From assembly GCF_002234675.1 (NCBI RefSeq), contig NC_019867.2, forward strand, positions 29,811,166 through 29,875,165: a stretch of DNA of 64,000 nt, read 5' to 3'. The position numbers and the translations under genes are program-made. How positions within the stretch are numbered: the stretch's first letter is position 1; each line of letters begins with the position of its first letter. This DNA is from Oryzias latipes. Taxonomy: Eukaryota; Chordata; Actinopteri; Beloniformes; Adrianichthyidae. Positions 34,312 to 48,200 of this stretch are shown piece by piece. Below the pieces are notes generated by a model that had not been told where the DNA came from, did not search any database, and worked only from the letters and a program-made list of their open reading frames with translations.

Positions 34312-36440
34312 ATTTTTTTTTTTTTTTTTTTTTAACCTTGTCCTGTCCAACAGCTGGGCAAACAGATGAGAGCTGAGGGCCTCTTGTGTTGGACATATTT
34401 TACTTTAACAAGAGGGGTTATTAATCTTCAGACAAACCAAAGGTATGTCTGAATAAACCCCTTTTGTAATTGAGGCCAAACTTTATTCATTTCAAACATG
34501 TTTGAAGATCTTTGGTGTTGGACCGGACGGAAAAGGAAAGAGGGGAAGAAGAGAGAGGGACGTTAGAAAGAGGGGGGGAAGGAGGGTGATAGTAGGAGGG
34601 GAAGGGGGATAAGACAAGAGAGCAACAAGTTTACTGGTTGTTAATCACCATGGTAAGGCTCAAATGCAGTACAAAAAGGGCGGAGCCTGTCCACACACAC
34701 ACCCAAGTGTCAAACACACCTGCTAGTTGCAAAAATGTCCATCTGTCGACATGTACACAAAACAGATAGTGCTCACACGCATACTTATGCCTTAAAACCA
34801 ACTAGTGTGAAACATTTCAGTCATTCAGTCACGCAAACCGCCAGTGCAAAGGTGAGCCAACACCCGTGCTCAGGTGAGTGCTCATGTTCTTCTAATATGG
34901 ATGGTGGAATGTGTAAAGAAGGAAGGAGAGCGCCCAGCCATCCCCACCCCAAGACCCCCACCGCAGCAGCAGCGGCAGCCGGAATCCCCCCCACGCCACA
35001 CGGAAACCGGCAGGGAACAACCGCCGCCCGGGCGACCAAGCCCGCCACCCAGGCCAGGGCCAGCAGGACCGCCGCAAGGCCCCCCAGAGCCAGAGAGCAG
35101 GGAGGCACAGAGGGAAAGAGAGCGCCGCCCCAGCCCAACCAGGAGAACAGCCCCCCCGCCGCGCCGGGAGAGCCCAACGCAGGGCCCCACCGGAGAGGGA
35201 CGCCCACAGCCCCAGACGAGCACCCCACCACCACCCAGGAGTTCCGGGCATCCCCCCGCCCCAACCCCAGGTACGAGCCAGGACCCCCCAAGGGAGACCC
35301 GCCCCGCACTCCAGGCAGCCATCCGCCCGGCCCACGGTTGGTCCAGGGAGGAGCAAGGCAGGGGCCCGCCGCCCCCGCCCAGGAGGGGGGAACCCCGGGG
35401 AAAAAAGAGGGCCCACAAGGGGTGTTGTAAATATGGCCCGACCAGGCTCGGCCACAGTTGGAAGTTAGGCGGGGCCCAGCGCTCAGGAGCAAGGACCAGA
35501 ACCCACCCCCCAGGGACACCAACACCCCCGGCTCAGATGTAATGTGAACCCCCCCACCGCGCGGAGAGAGCACCGCCGGGCCCAGGAAGCCGGCACCCCG
35601 GGGACACGGCCGCCGCTGCAAAGGGGCCCGTACCCCCCACCAGGGAAGAGGCAGGGGACAGATGGTCCTAGGTCCCACCTTCCTTGCAAAATGTGTGTGC
35701 GTATATGTGTGTTTAAGAGGGTGTGTGTGTGCATGTGTGTGTGTTTATGTTGGGATGTATATATTGAGGGGGGAGGGGTGTGTGTACTAAGGGGGGTGCA
35801 GTTAAAATTGGCGGGTAGGGCACTAAGGGGACATCTCCTGATTACTCACAGTGATGTCCCCTCACCCTCCCCACCAAGGGGCCCTAAATGTCTAAGGTGC
35901 GGTTAAAATTGGCGGGTAGGGTGCTAGGAGGACATCTGCTGCTTGCTGGCAGTGATGTCCAAGCACCCCCCCTACCAAGGGCCCTACATGTCTAAGGTGC
36001 AAATAAAACCGAAAGAGGGGGGGACCACTCCATACGGCAACCATAGGAGGGGGGGCCACTGCCTAGTAAACCCCCCCCCCCAAGGCTCATCGCAGGCTAA
36101 TCCCCCCACCCCCTCACCCTATTATGAGGTTATATGAGGAAGGGGGTAAATTGGGGACAGCTGGTAGACTGTCCCCCGGTGGTCAAACAGCTGTCCCCCG
36201 CCCCCCCCCCCCCAGCAAGGGGGCCAGGCCCACCCAGCCCAGGGGCCCCACCCCCGGAGGCGCCGACACCCCAGGCCCAGCACCACCCACCCCACACAGA
36301 GGGAGAGGAGCCAGAAAGCGCCGGCCCCCCCCGGAGCAAGCCCAGGCCCCCACCCCCAAACGCCGGCCCTAGAAGAGCTCTGGTCAGGCCTCGACGGGAC
36401 CGAGGCAGCCAACCGGCCGGGGAAACTGCCATATAGTCAC
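34312..36440 (-). mobile_element. Poly(A)-tailed retroposon with GC-rich body (unclassified)
   Basis: Minus orientation: a T-run at 34314-34333 is the poly(A) tail, preceded by the 3' end (GTTGGACAGGACAAGG complement). The 3' third (34334-34830) aligns in inverse orientation with 61530-62030, and a shorter version lies at 20920-21180. The body (34915-35690 and 36170-36440) is extremely C-rich on the plus strand with strong strand asymmetry. A (GT)n-like region lies at 35690-35760, and GATGTCC-containing repeats at 35835-35990. Long open frames on both strands come from the biased composition and are not credible genes. The 5' end is set at about 36440, where composition returns to AT-rich. 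Confidence 0.65.
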
Positions 36441-37330
36441 CTTCTTAATCTTAGATGATTATAGATTATCTCTATATTTAATTAAGCAAATGTGATTTAA
36501 GTGACTTTTTTGTTTTGTTTCATTTTTGGTCTTTTTAAATGCATTTCAACATTTCTGTAATGAATTTGATAAATGTGTAATTTCTTTATTGCTTTGACTA
36601 CAATGCTTGAAATAAATTAATACATCAAAATTAGTGACTGAAAAAAGTAATAACAACAGAAATTATAGACTATATTATAAACAGAATGGAAATGAGCTCG
36701 CCAACATAGTACATTGTACTTCTGCATTATAGTGACAGGTCAGCTAAAAATTAAACTAATCCAAACAAGACAAAAATTAAGACAATGATGTAAAAAAACT
36801 GCAAACACATCATAGTTTTAAATTAGCGAGCTCTTCCATTCATTAGTGGGTTTTTCTCCGGGTGCTCCGGCTTCCCACACAAAAAAAGTAACTCCGCCAG
36901 AGTGTCTTTCTACAAGCACTCTGCCGGTCCCAAACCCGGATAAAGGAGGAGGGTTGAATTAGTAACTGAAAGAAAACGTAAAAATAACATGAAAGCAATC
37001 ATAAAATCAGATCTGATAGTTATCAGGTAAAACCTCATGGTCTCACTGCTTTCAACAATTACATGTTGGGCTTTTAAATCTGCCGCAAAACACTAATTAC
37101 TGAAAATGTACTGAGTAAAAGGTTTATAAATTACTTGCAATACAGTAGATTTCACTGTGGTTACATTTGTGTCTGGATGAATGAAGACCAGGATGAGTAA
37201 GAGCTATGGACATTTCCTAGAAAAAAGAACTGGCAAAGTGGAACATCCACAAGTTTGACTGTCATGCACTGACCGGGCCATCCTATAGAGATTAGGAGAG
37301 AAGCTCGGTCACCTGGAGAGACCTCAGAGT
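36441..37330. other. AT-rich spacer
   Basis: No gene. A short piece at 36845-36975 (CTCCGGCTTCCCACAC; TGCCGGTCCCAAACCCGGATAA) matches the RTE leader seen at 10755, so it is a small LINE remnant. Confidence 0.5.
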
Positions 37331-37339
37331 AGAGACACT

Positions 37340-37645
37340 GGTCCTCCACGTTGTGAGGAGCCAGTTAAGGTGACTCAAGCATCTGGTCCGGACGCCCCTT
37401 GGACGTCTCGCTGGGGAGGTGTTCTGGGCATGTCCCACTGGGCAGAGGGCCCGGGAAAGACCCAGGACACGCTGAAGAGACTATGCCCCTCAGCTGACCT
37501 GAAGACACCTCAAGGTCCCCCAGAGGAGCTGGAGGAAGTGGCCGGGAGAAGGGAAGTCTGGGCTTCTTCGCTTAGACTGCTGCCCCCGTGTACAGAACCG
37601 TACAGTACAGAACCCGGTTCTGGATGAGCGGTAGAAGACATCTGG
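37340..37645 (+). mobile_element. LINE 3'-end fragment (teleost non-LTR type)
   Basis: GC-rich segment containing GGTGACTCAAGCATCTGGTC, GGAGGTGTTCTGGGCATGTC, CCCAGGACACGCTGAAGAGA and GAGCTGGAGGAAGTGGCCGG, ending in GGATGAGCGGTAGAAGA. I recognise this as a common fish LINE 3' terminus, probably RTE-related. Family not certain. Confidence 0.6.
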
Positions 37646-37721
37646 CTTTATAGTTGGAACAGAATATAACTAATGTGGTCTTTCAGGTCTAAAATTTATC
37701 AACCCTTTTGCTATCCTAGAC

Positions 37722-38130
37722 CTGTTTTTAACCTTTTTTGAGCCACGGCACACTTTAACCTTGAAAAAAACCCGTGGCGCACCAGCATCCAAAAATTAAA
37801 AACAAAAAGGAGAAACTCACAGTCTGTATTGATCTACAGCCCCTCCACAATCTCACATGCATTTTTGTGAAAATTGTGGCAGAAGAAGCTGGAAGCTGCA
37901 GCTGTTTTTTTCTAAAAGATGTAATTAAATATTTAAAAACTGTTTGATGTGTGTTCGTTGTTGTTTCAAGGTGTTTAACAAGGAAGACTCATTGTGCGCT
38001 GTGAAGCTGTCACTTGCATCATGGGAGATGTAGTGCAAACAGCCGCCGAACGCCAGACATAAGAGCGTCTCAGAGCTTCATTGTTTTGTTCACTAGTGTG
38101 CCGTGGGAACACACTGGTTGAAAAACACTG
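37722..38130. mobile_element. Non-autonomous hAT MITE
   Basis: The left end has CTGTTTTTAACC...GCCACGGCACACT; the right end has AGTGTGCCGTGGGAAC...GGTTGAAAAACACTG, i.e. inverted repeats of the CAGTGTTTTTCAACC family. Flanks TCCTAGAC (37714-37721) and CTGTAGAC (38131-38138) are a degenerate 8-bp duplication. No coding content. Confidence 0.75.
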
Positions 38131-39097
38131 CTGTAGACCCCACTAGACAGTGCTCTGAACCTTTTTTCTTCAATGATTTGTGATCTTCACTGGTCTCCAT
38201 GGATTACATGAAACCCTCTCCATCTTTGTCCACCTTTGTCATGGAAGGGAGAACACGTCAATGTAAGGATCGGGTCATCTGGACCCCACAAGATAGCACA
38301 AGGGTTACATTGATACATATAAGTGTAATTATTTCACAGAGCAACTATTTGCGTCGTCAAACAGAAACATTTAACTTTTTCAAAGCTCAAAGGTATAAGC
38401 GGAAAAAAAGAAACAGTTTCTTCTTTCACCTACGTTTTGGTTTTGACTATATAGTGCAGCAACTATATACTTTTATAGTAGTTGTGGGGTTAGAGTAGGA
38501 ATTTGGACACAACATAAATATAAATAAGAGCCTTTGCACTCGCCAAATGTAGTAACTGTTTGTAAACTCACAACTCATCCAAACACACAATACACAGCTA
38601 TTGCACACACAGGTTATTTGTTCTTCGCATAACTTTGTGTTCTACCTTTTTCCCCAGGACAGGACGTTTAACCACAGCTCTATAAACCATAACATGATTC
38701 GTCTATTCTCTCTTCAAGGACTGTGAGATAAACTGTGGACTGTGCAGATATGAACCTGTTGTTTCTGCACAGCTCACCACTCTGACTTCTCATTTGGACT
38801 GATGAAAGTGTTTTTGTATCAGCCCCGTGCTGAGGATCACATGTGTGTGCTTTTACTTTTTAAATGATTGCTCAGAATTGTAATCTGACCATACAGCTGG
38901 TCTAACCACAGCCTGTGATTTATAGAGCCACCTGTGCTGGTATCAACCCCTACACCACATTTCTGACCACGAGGAGTTATCACAAGGCCTTGGTTATGAT
39001 CATTTGTTTCATACATGACACTTTCGTAGTTCAACAACAGAGTAGCACACTACCAACAGACACAGCAGGGCGGGATTTCTACGCATCATGGGGTCCT

Positions 39098-39103
39098 TAT
39101 AAA
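39098..39103 (+). promoter_or_regulatory. LOX-B TATA box
   Basis: TATAAA with GGGCGGG at about 39068-39074 upstream, the same spacing to the ATG as in LOX-A. The surrounding promoter sequence is almost identical between the copies for several hundred bases. Confidence 0.55.
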
Positions 39104-39237
39104 CCACTCAAAGGATGGAGCAAAAAGCATCTCAGTTGCTGCCTGATCCAGCTACCATGAAGGGGGCTTTGTTGACCTGGTTTTGGTGTTTTCTTAATGG
39201 CTTTCTTTCAGTCAGGATTGCTGCGCTGAGGGGAAAC

Positions 39238-42200
39238 ATGAAGGCAGAGTATCAAGTGACTGTTTACACCCAGGACATGGCCTATGCTGGCACCAAGGAT
39301 GATGTGTACATCACTCTGGTGGGTAAACGGGGGAGCAGCCAACATGGGAAGCTGGGAAGAAACAAGTTTTTCTTCCATAGAGGGGATGTAAGTATTGATC
39401 ATATGAGCCACACCTGCTACTGCACTGCTGCAAATAACCAATAGTGTAAAGAATGAGGCTTCTGGAAGATCCAAATAGAGAAGACAGAGGCTTGTGGGTA
39501 ATTATTGCTGAACAAGTAAAACAAGACAAAGCCGTGAAAAATATGAATTAAAATGATAAAAGAAGGGACGAGAAATCTGTTGTGATCTACTGTGCTGCCA
39601 GACTTCCAGCAGCTGTTTCAATCTGGTCTCTTCTTCTTCTGCTTCGTCCCTTCAATCCCAATGGCCTGACTCTTCACTGTGCAAACAGGAGGACCTTGTA
39701 CAATAACTGTGTGAACCTTTTGACAGAACTAAGTTGCAGAACCAACTTCCCAGTGCATGGACTTAGAAACTGCTGAGGGGTGTGGGGGGTGGACTGCATT
39801 GGAGAGTTCATAACCACGCTCCTCTGAGGAAGAGAAATAGTGACCTCCAGTGGAAGATCTTACATCATTTTTTAACAATAATCTATTTTATCTCAGTTTT
39901 GAACCCCAGGGTTTCTGGCTCCTGCCCTTTTTGTGACCTTAGAGAGACAGTTTTTCATGTTTTGAGTGTGAGAGGCTTTCTGGCGTCTTTTTAATTGTGA
40001 TTTTTATTTTTTACCATTCATTGTTTTATTTATGTGTCAGGGTAAAAGATGCTGGAGTTGTCTTTCTTTAAACTGTTGGGTCGTTTGTCCTGTTTTGAAA
40101 AATCGTGGGTGTTTAGGAATGTTCTTTGCTATGGTGTCTGATGGTGAATTGTGTTTGGCTACTATTTTGAGTAACGGATTATTGTTCTTGCTATTTGTAT
40201 TTCCCAGTTATCAACGATGTTTTAAAAAAAATCAAAACTTTTGGTTCTATGGCGCTTGGCACACAACTTTTAGGTATATGCAGTGTGGATCAAGAGTTTT
40301 ATTTATACCCATTTATTTTTATTGTCATTTCATCCTCTGTTATTTTAACATATTTTTTTCTCTTTTAATCTGATCTGTTGCCACACTCTGCTCCCTCTTC
40401 ATCAGCTTCATTACCCTCTCTTGTTCTGAGCTGCACATTCTCATCTGATACTTTCTGATTCTCTGCTAGTTTGTTGTAGACCAGATTATGTCATGTTGTG
40501 TTACCTTTCTGTTCCTAAATCTATTTTTCTATTTTTGGACCTTGAGTTACCTGAAGATTTACTGACTGTTCTGACCTTCTCCATATAACTCTGTTTGGAT
40601 GAACCCTTTGGACTGTTGGCTGGGTTTTTCTCTCAATGCACCCAGATCAACATACTGTAGCTCTTCATCCTTAGTTCTCTGAAATACAAACCTTCCTGAA
40701 TGTCTACAAATTAACTGTGTATACCACTCCTGAGTTTCTGCCTTTCTTGGGTTGTTCATCTTCAGACATTAGTGACCTGTATGCACTTATAAAATAGGCT
40801 CTGTGAGAGCTAAACATACACACACACACAAGTACAGCATGGTGATCTGAAGCATGAGTGACAATAAAATAAAATAAAAAAAGAAGTGAATCCATTGGAG
40901 ATGCAGCTTCATTCAGCTGACTTCAGTTACTTGGGATGATGTTCTGAAAGCGTTTTCTCCTAAATCCAGGCGTCCACCTTCACTGTGACCTGCTCTGCAG
41001 ACCTCGGAGAGCTGCTGCTGATCCATCTTGAAAAACGTGGGCTTGTAATCAAAGACAGTTGGCTCCCTGCAAAAGTGGAGGTGAGGTCTTCTAATGGAAA
41101 GCTCTACGTGTTTCCCATCTACCATTGGTTAAAAGGAAACAAGAAGCACTTCTTCAGGGAGGGGGCAGGTCTGTTCCTCTCACATGTACTTTGCTGTCCA
41201 CATGCTGTCCTCCAGAATGATCTGACCTGCTTCTGGGCTTTTCTTCTCTCCTCTCAGCTGTGCTGGACTTCCAGGAGACGAACCCTCAGGTGATCAAGAC
41301 GCGGAGGAATGAGCTGAAGAATCAGAAGAATCTCTACAGGTCAGAGTTCAGATCTTAAAGATGTTCTTTATGGTGATGCTCCATCATGATCTTAACTCTG
41401 ACTAGTTTTTAGTTAATTTATTCATGGTGTTCTAACTCATCCGTGCTTTGAGTTGTTTCAACCATTCTAGTATTGAAATGTTTTTGATACTTTATGATAA
41501 TTTTATGCTCATCACAAAAATGAAGGTCTCATTGTGCCGGTCCCAAGTCTGGATAAATACAGAGGGTTGTTTTAGAAAAGGCATCCAACATGGAGTCTTT
41601 GTTTAGCTATAAAGGCAAATGAGACCAAACATATCCATACCGGACCAGTCGAGGCCTGGGTAAACAATGATCGCCATCAGTGCTGTTCACCGATAAGGTG
41701 CCGTTGGAAATTGGACTACAGTTGGTTGAAAAAAGAGAAGAGGAAGGTACATTCATAGGAAAAGACCAGGTAGAAATGTAGCAAAGCCAGAAGTTTATGA
41801 GCAGGGTTTAAATTGTTCTATCATGGTGGAGATGAGAAGAGAAATGGAATAGGAGTTATCTTAAAGGAGTTTGTTAGGAATATTGTGGAGGTAAAAAGAG
41901 AGTCAGATGGAGTGATGAGTCTGAAGATAGAAATCGAAGGTGTGATGTTTGTTGTTAGTGGGTATGCCTTACTGGTGAGATGTGACATGGAGGAGAAGGA
42001 AAAATTCTGGTTGGACTTTATTGATGATGAGCATCCCTAGAAGTGATTTTAATGGACCTGTTGGTGCAGGAAACAGAGGTGATGGGCAGGTTTTGTATCC
42101 AGGGAAGAAACATAGAAGATGGTGGTTGATTTGCAAAAAAATAGATATGACTGTAGTGAACACATTCTTTGAGAAGAGGCAGGAACATAGGGTGACCTAT

Positions 42201-45200
42201 AAGAGTGGAGGTAGAAGCACACAGATAGATTACATCATGTGTAGAGGGTGTAATGTGAAGGAGATCAGTGACGGCAAAGTAGAGGAACATGAGAGTGTTT
42301 CCAGACAGTAGAGGATGGTGGTGTGTAGGAGGACTCTGGTAATGAAGAATATGGAGAAAGAAAAGTGAAAAGGAAGAGAAGAGGACAAACTGGTGGAAGC
42401 TGAAAAAGAAAGACAGTTGCATGACTTTTAAGAAGCAGTTGAAACAGGCTCTGGGTGGTCAGGAGATACTTCCAGATGACTGGATAACTGCAGCTAATTT
42501 GATCAGGGAGGCAAGTGGGAGTGTACTTGGTGTGTCATCAGGGAAGAAAGTTGATATGGAGACTTGAAGGTAGAATGAGGAGGTGCAGGAGCGTATACTA
42601 ACTAAGAAAAAATGGGGCACTGAAAGGACTGAGGAGAGTAGACAGCAGCGTAAGGTGAAAGTGGAGGTATCAAAGGCTACACAAAGGGCTTATGATGACT
42701 TGTATGCTAGGTTGGGTAGTAAAGAGGCAGAGTGTGCCCGATACAGATTAGAGAGACCGACATGGGAAAGACATGAAGGAGGTTAGGGGGATTAAGGATA
42801 GGGATGATAATGTATTGACACATATTATTAGTGTAAAGATGGAAAGAATACTTTGAAGAGTTAAGGAATTAAGAAAATCAGAAAGAACAAAGAATAGAAG
42901 ATGCAACTGTTGTGGAGCAGGAAGTAACAAAAATTATTAAGGATGGAGTGAGGGTTCATTGGAGAGGATGATGAGTGGAAAGACACTTGGTCCTGATGAG
43001 ATACCTGTGGAAGGATGTAAGTGTCTAGGAGAGATGGCTGTGGAGTTTTTGACTGGGTTGTTCAACAGGATGTTAGGTGGTGAGAATATGCTTGAGGAAT
43101 GGAAGAGAAACGTGATGGTGTCCATTTTTAAGAACATGGGAGAGTTGTGGAAACAACAGAGGGCTAAAGCTGATGACCCATCCAATGAAGTTATGGAAAG
43201 TTGAAGCTAGAATAAGAGCAGAAGTGAACATTTGTGAGCAGCAGTATGGTTTCATGCCAAGAAAGAGCACTATAGATGCAATATTTTTTTTAAGGATGTT
43301 GATAAAGAAGGTCAGAGAAAGCTGTACTGTGGTAATGTATGAAAAAGTCTGGAGTGACAGAAAAGTATGTTAGAGTAGTGCAGGATATTTACGAGGGCTA
43401 CAGGACAGGGGTATGGAGTGCTGTAGGGGTGACAGAGGAGTTAAAGGTAGAGGTGGGATTACATCATGGATCATCTCTGAGCCCCTTCCTGTTTGCAATG
43501 GTGATAGACAGGCTGACAGAGGAGGTTAGACAGGAATCACTGTGATGTTTTGATGTTTACAGACGATGTTGTGATTTGCAACAAGAGCTGGAAACAGGTG
43601 GAGGAAAAGCTAGAGAAAGGAGAGGAATGAAGGATAGTTGCAGCAAGATGGGGTCCCATTATCTGTCACACACCTATGTGTGCGAAATTTGTTCTCCGCA
43701 TTTCACCCATCTCCTGGCGGAGCAGTGAGCTGCAGACACAGCCGTGCTCGGGAACCATTTGGTGGCTTAACCACCCAATCCAACCCCTTAATACTGAGTG
43801 TCAAGCAGGGATGACTCTGTCTGGATTTGAACTCACGACCTTCCAGTCACAGGGCGGACACTCTTTCACAAGCCCACTGCGCTGGTTCAAGTATATGTGT
43901 GTGAATGAGAGGGACACAAGTGGAAAAGATAAAGAAGGTGGAGACTGTGAATGTGGGCAGGCATCCTCAACATTAGTCCTGGTAAAACACAGTCTCAGTC
44001 CTGTGATGAGATTGATGCCTAGCAAGGTGGTACCAGAGCCCACAGTGAAAAGTAACATCATAATCATGTGCCACTGTGACAGGAAGATATGCTAGAGTTA
44101 TAGGAGAGCGAGAGTATGTAACATCTGGAGACTGCATAGCATCACTTAGAAAAATTTCTTTCATACCCAAATCTGGATATATAATAAAAATAGATAAACC
44201 AGAGTCCACAGTAAACTGGATGGGTGCTGAGATAGAAGCAGTTGTAATGGTAACTGTGAGATGTCTGTCAGATGAGTCAGAATTACTTTAAAACAGGATT
44301 TGGACCTTCACTATTTGCACAGCATTAACAGAGCGAGTCTGTGTTAAGCAGCATACACAGGCAACATAACCCGCCTTCTGACAGCTCTGTCTGACAGCTA
44401 GCCGCAGCACTCAGGCATTTCAGGCTGTTTGTAAGATGTTTATCATAAGTTGAAGCAGAAGTAGAATTGCAGACAGCAGGGGCAGGTGTTGTCTTTTGGG
44501 GTACCTTTTGAAACTGTCTCCAGTCAACTGTTGGTCTCTTCTGAACAGCCACAACAGGAACCATCAGGGTGAAAGTTGAAAATGACCTGGCTTGCTCCGT
44601 AGCTGCTTCTTCTTGAGTCGCCATAGTAACGGCTTTGTGCAGCGTCAGATACATGTTCAAGTAGTTGGTTCCCAATCATTTCATCCTGCTTATCATCAAA
44701 GCCACATGTTGCAGCTCAATCTCTTAAAGTGACTACATACTGCAAGTTGGATTCAGTCGGAGCTTGGGCACATTTTCTGAAAACGGTGCTCGGCAAAGTC
44801 ATTCCGCCTACGTTTGAAGTGAGCTTTCAAAGCCTTCATGCCATCTTTCATAGTAGTACCTTGATCTGGAAGTGTGTAAAACAGCCACTGACCTTGTGTC
44901 TTTGGAAAATATAGAAGAAGAGTTTTTTTCCTCTCCTGCAGTCGTTTGTCAGCTGACTAAGTAAGTGATTTAGGAACATTCTCTTCCAAGTATCCAGCGG
45001 TATGCTTGGAGGTGTTAAGAATAAGACGGTGTATTTGATTTGATTTGATTTGAAATGGTTTATTTCAAGCAATTAAGTAGAAATAATACACAACGGCAAT
45101 ATAAACATCAGTTATACATTCAAACAGTAACTAATCAAACTTAGGATAATTAGACATATTAATAAATATTGCTTGAAAGGGAGTGGGAGGAAGCGAACTT

Positions 45201-48200
45201 ATATAATCCCACCCCGATTATACTGTAACCATTTTATTACATGATTTATCAATATCCGGTTCCCAGTTTTTATCAGACAGAATTAAAAATCATAAGATAT
45301 CGATAAAGCACATGACAAAGATGAATTACTTGTCTTCGTATTCCTGGGGTTTTTTCGGGGGCATGGTCAGCTCTCTTTTTTGAAAATCAACCTTTTAAGT
45401 AATTTGAAGATAGTTGTATTGAGAGGCACGCCACGCGTCCTGCCGTGTAACCCGGAACCGGATCGTATCTTTACACATAAAACTTAAGTCTTTACAAACA
45501 CAGTCACATGTAGACAGGACAGGTGATACTTATTTTCCTCTTCTCTTGCACTCAGTCTTATCTGGACACCTTCTGGTTACATCAGAACACAACGGAATAA
45601 TGTGGCCTGAAGCCGGGGCATAGAGACAACACTGATTTGATTGTTGCCATCTTCCAAATAAAAGCTTTTTCAACATGTACTACTGAGTGGTTGTTGGTGA
45701 CCATCCTCCTTGTGTTTTTGTATGAGTTTGTGTGTGTATGTTGTGTAATGGAATTTAGTGTGCAGATACTGAAAAATACACTCAGAAGCAATTATAACTT
45801 GGTGAGCGGCAGTTTGGATGGACTACTATGTGTAGAAAGTGGTGTCGAGATGGAGTGTAGACATGTACCACAACCCTTGCAGTAGCTTCCATTGCCCAGT
45901 AGTCCAATTCCAAGGTGTCCCCTAGGCTGACTCTCTCCCAATACACCCTGAGGAAATGTCTTGCAGGAAAGTAGGGCAGTTTGGAACAAACTTCCAGACT
46001 TTTCCTAAAGCTTAAAGCACCAGGCTCCTCACCTAGGTGAATTTAGCAGAGGTGTTGCAGGGTACAGATCCCACAGGCCCAGTCACCCCACTATGTTAAT
46101 ATTATGTCCCAGAAACAGACCAGAGCCCCCTCCTCTAAGCCTCCAGTAAGAGATTGGGTGGCATTAACAAATCCGAAAGACCAGAGTTGTCTGTGTGGAT
46201 CTTCTTGAGAGATCCAGTCAACTCCAGTCAGTCAAACACCTCAGATCTCCTTTACATCGCATCACCATACAACATCTAACCCAGGAATAAACCGGTGGCC
46301 CAAAACTGGCACAACAAAACTCCACAAGAACAACACGTGCATCCATAGCTCTCATGGGCACACAAAAGCCCAATATTGTCTATCAAAATTGCCGTCAAAT
46401 GTAACCTTTAAAACTGAAGAGATCACACTGAAGCAGTCTGTTGGACGTGTCCAGGTCCCACTGGGATCAGAACTGCTCACAGTTGGCTCCCTCTGCTCTC
46501 TACTGTTCTGTTCTGCTCAGGTGGGCCGTTTACAAAGAGGGAACTCCCCTCTGCATGAAGGCAAATACCCTGATGTCTCTGCCCCTGGATGACCGCTACC
46601 CCTTCACAAGGGACCTGGAGTTCAGCTTCACAGCAGTGGCAGCGTAGGTGTCTGTTTCCTGATGGTTGGACATGTCAGAGTGACTTTGAGCTCAGGAAAT
46701 GACTGTGCTGTTCTTGCTCTGCAGGCTGGCAAAGCTGGGTTTGAAGGCGTTGTCTCGTTGTATAGACAAGTGGAACAGCATGAGCGACATCGAAAAGCTG
46801 TACAAAAGTCACGTGACCTCTACATCTGGTACTGTCATTCATTCAAAAACAAAAGAAAAAAAGAAGAAATGAACGATCCATGTTTTCCAAAGGTTTCGTT
46901 GTGTGCACAATACCTTCCCTTCAGCATGTGGCAAGAACATCTTTGAATGTCCCAGTGTAAAATAAACCTTTTTTTACTCCAACAAAACAACATATTTATA
47001 GGAAAAAATGTTTAATTTTCCAGGAAACATATTTTATTCAAGAAAAAGTTACAGCAACAAAATAATCCCAGTTAAAGAAAATTTTACCAAGACTTGAACG
47101 AGATCATTTTTTCATCATTATTGCTATTTTGTTGTTATTACTACTGAGTAAAACACATATTGAAAGAGTGAAACACAACTGCAAACTTTTTTATCCAAAA
47201 GAATTTTCTTTGTTATACAAAGAAAGAGCTTTTCTGCTGAGACAGCTGTGTGAAACAGATTTGTTTTGTCAGATTACGTCATGAAGCACTGGAGGGAGGA
47301 CGCCTTCTTTGGCTACCAGTTTCTAAATGGAGTGAACCCGATGATGATCCGACGCTGCAAAACTCTCCCATCAAAGTTTCCTGTCCCCTCGAACATGATC
47401 TTTGGCAAGTCTTGGCTTACTCTGAGGACTGAAATGAAGGTAACAAGCTCCTGACACGCAGCAGACAGATTCTTCTCTGGTTTCTACATGAACGTAGTGC
47501 TAAAATCAACCTCCTCTTCCCATTCACGACAGAAAGGAAACATCTATCTGTCCGACTACAACATTCTGGATGGGGTGGAAACAAACACCATAAATGGGAG
47601 GAAGCAGTTTCTAGCTGCTCCGTTGGTTTTGTTCCACAAGAACAAGTACAATGAGATGATGCCAATTGCCATTCAGGTGAGTAGAAGCTTCAGGAAGTAT
47701 TTCCTCACAAAGAGTCAAGAACACACCAGCAGGCAAAGTTCTAGTCATCCTTATTACTGGTTCCTTATTTTAAGCCTAAAGCCTAAAAAACCTTGAGAAG
47801 TTTGTCAGAATCCAATTCACCTCGTTTCTATTCATTTGATTCAAATGTCACCAGTAAGTCTCAACGTACTACACAAAACTAAAGACATTTTTAAAATAAA
47901 TAAGTTTCAAACATTTCACCTTACATCTATCTAATTTAGTCTAGATCATTCCAATTAGGCCATATTTTCAGAACTGTGTTAAAATAAGGGCCTGTAATAA
48001 TGTCTAACAGAAAACACTGAGTTTGGGGTGCATTTTACACTCATAACACTGTTTAAAAGGACAGATAAAAACCTACAGAAGAACCAGATTCAGTAAGCTG
48101 ACCTTCTAACCACCTGAGGTCAGACAGGACAAGGAATGCATAAAAGCATGGACATCTTCTGTGAGACAAACAAATAAGTTAGTAGCTACAGCACTAAGAG

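Noticed and set aside
34312-34340. T-run as a transcription terminator
   Set aside because: It is the complement of a retroposon poly(A) tail; the same element ends in an A-run at 62015-62026 in the other orientation.
34735-35678. Overlapping long open frames on both strands encoding proline-, arginine- or glycine-rich proteins
   Set aside because: They overlap in several frames in a strongly C-rich stretch of a retroposon, have no domain, no splice context and low-complexity content. Composition alone explains the lack of stops.
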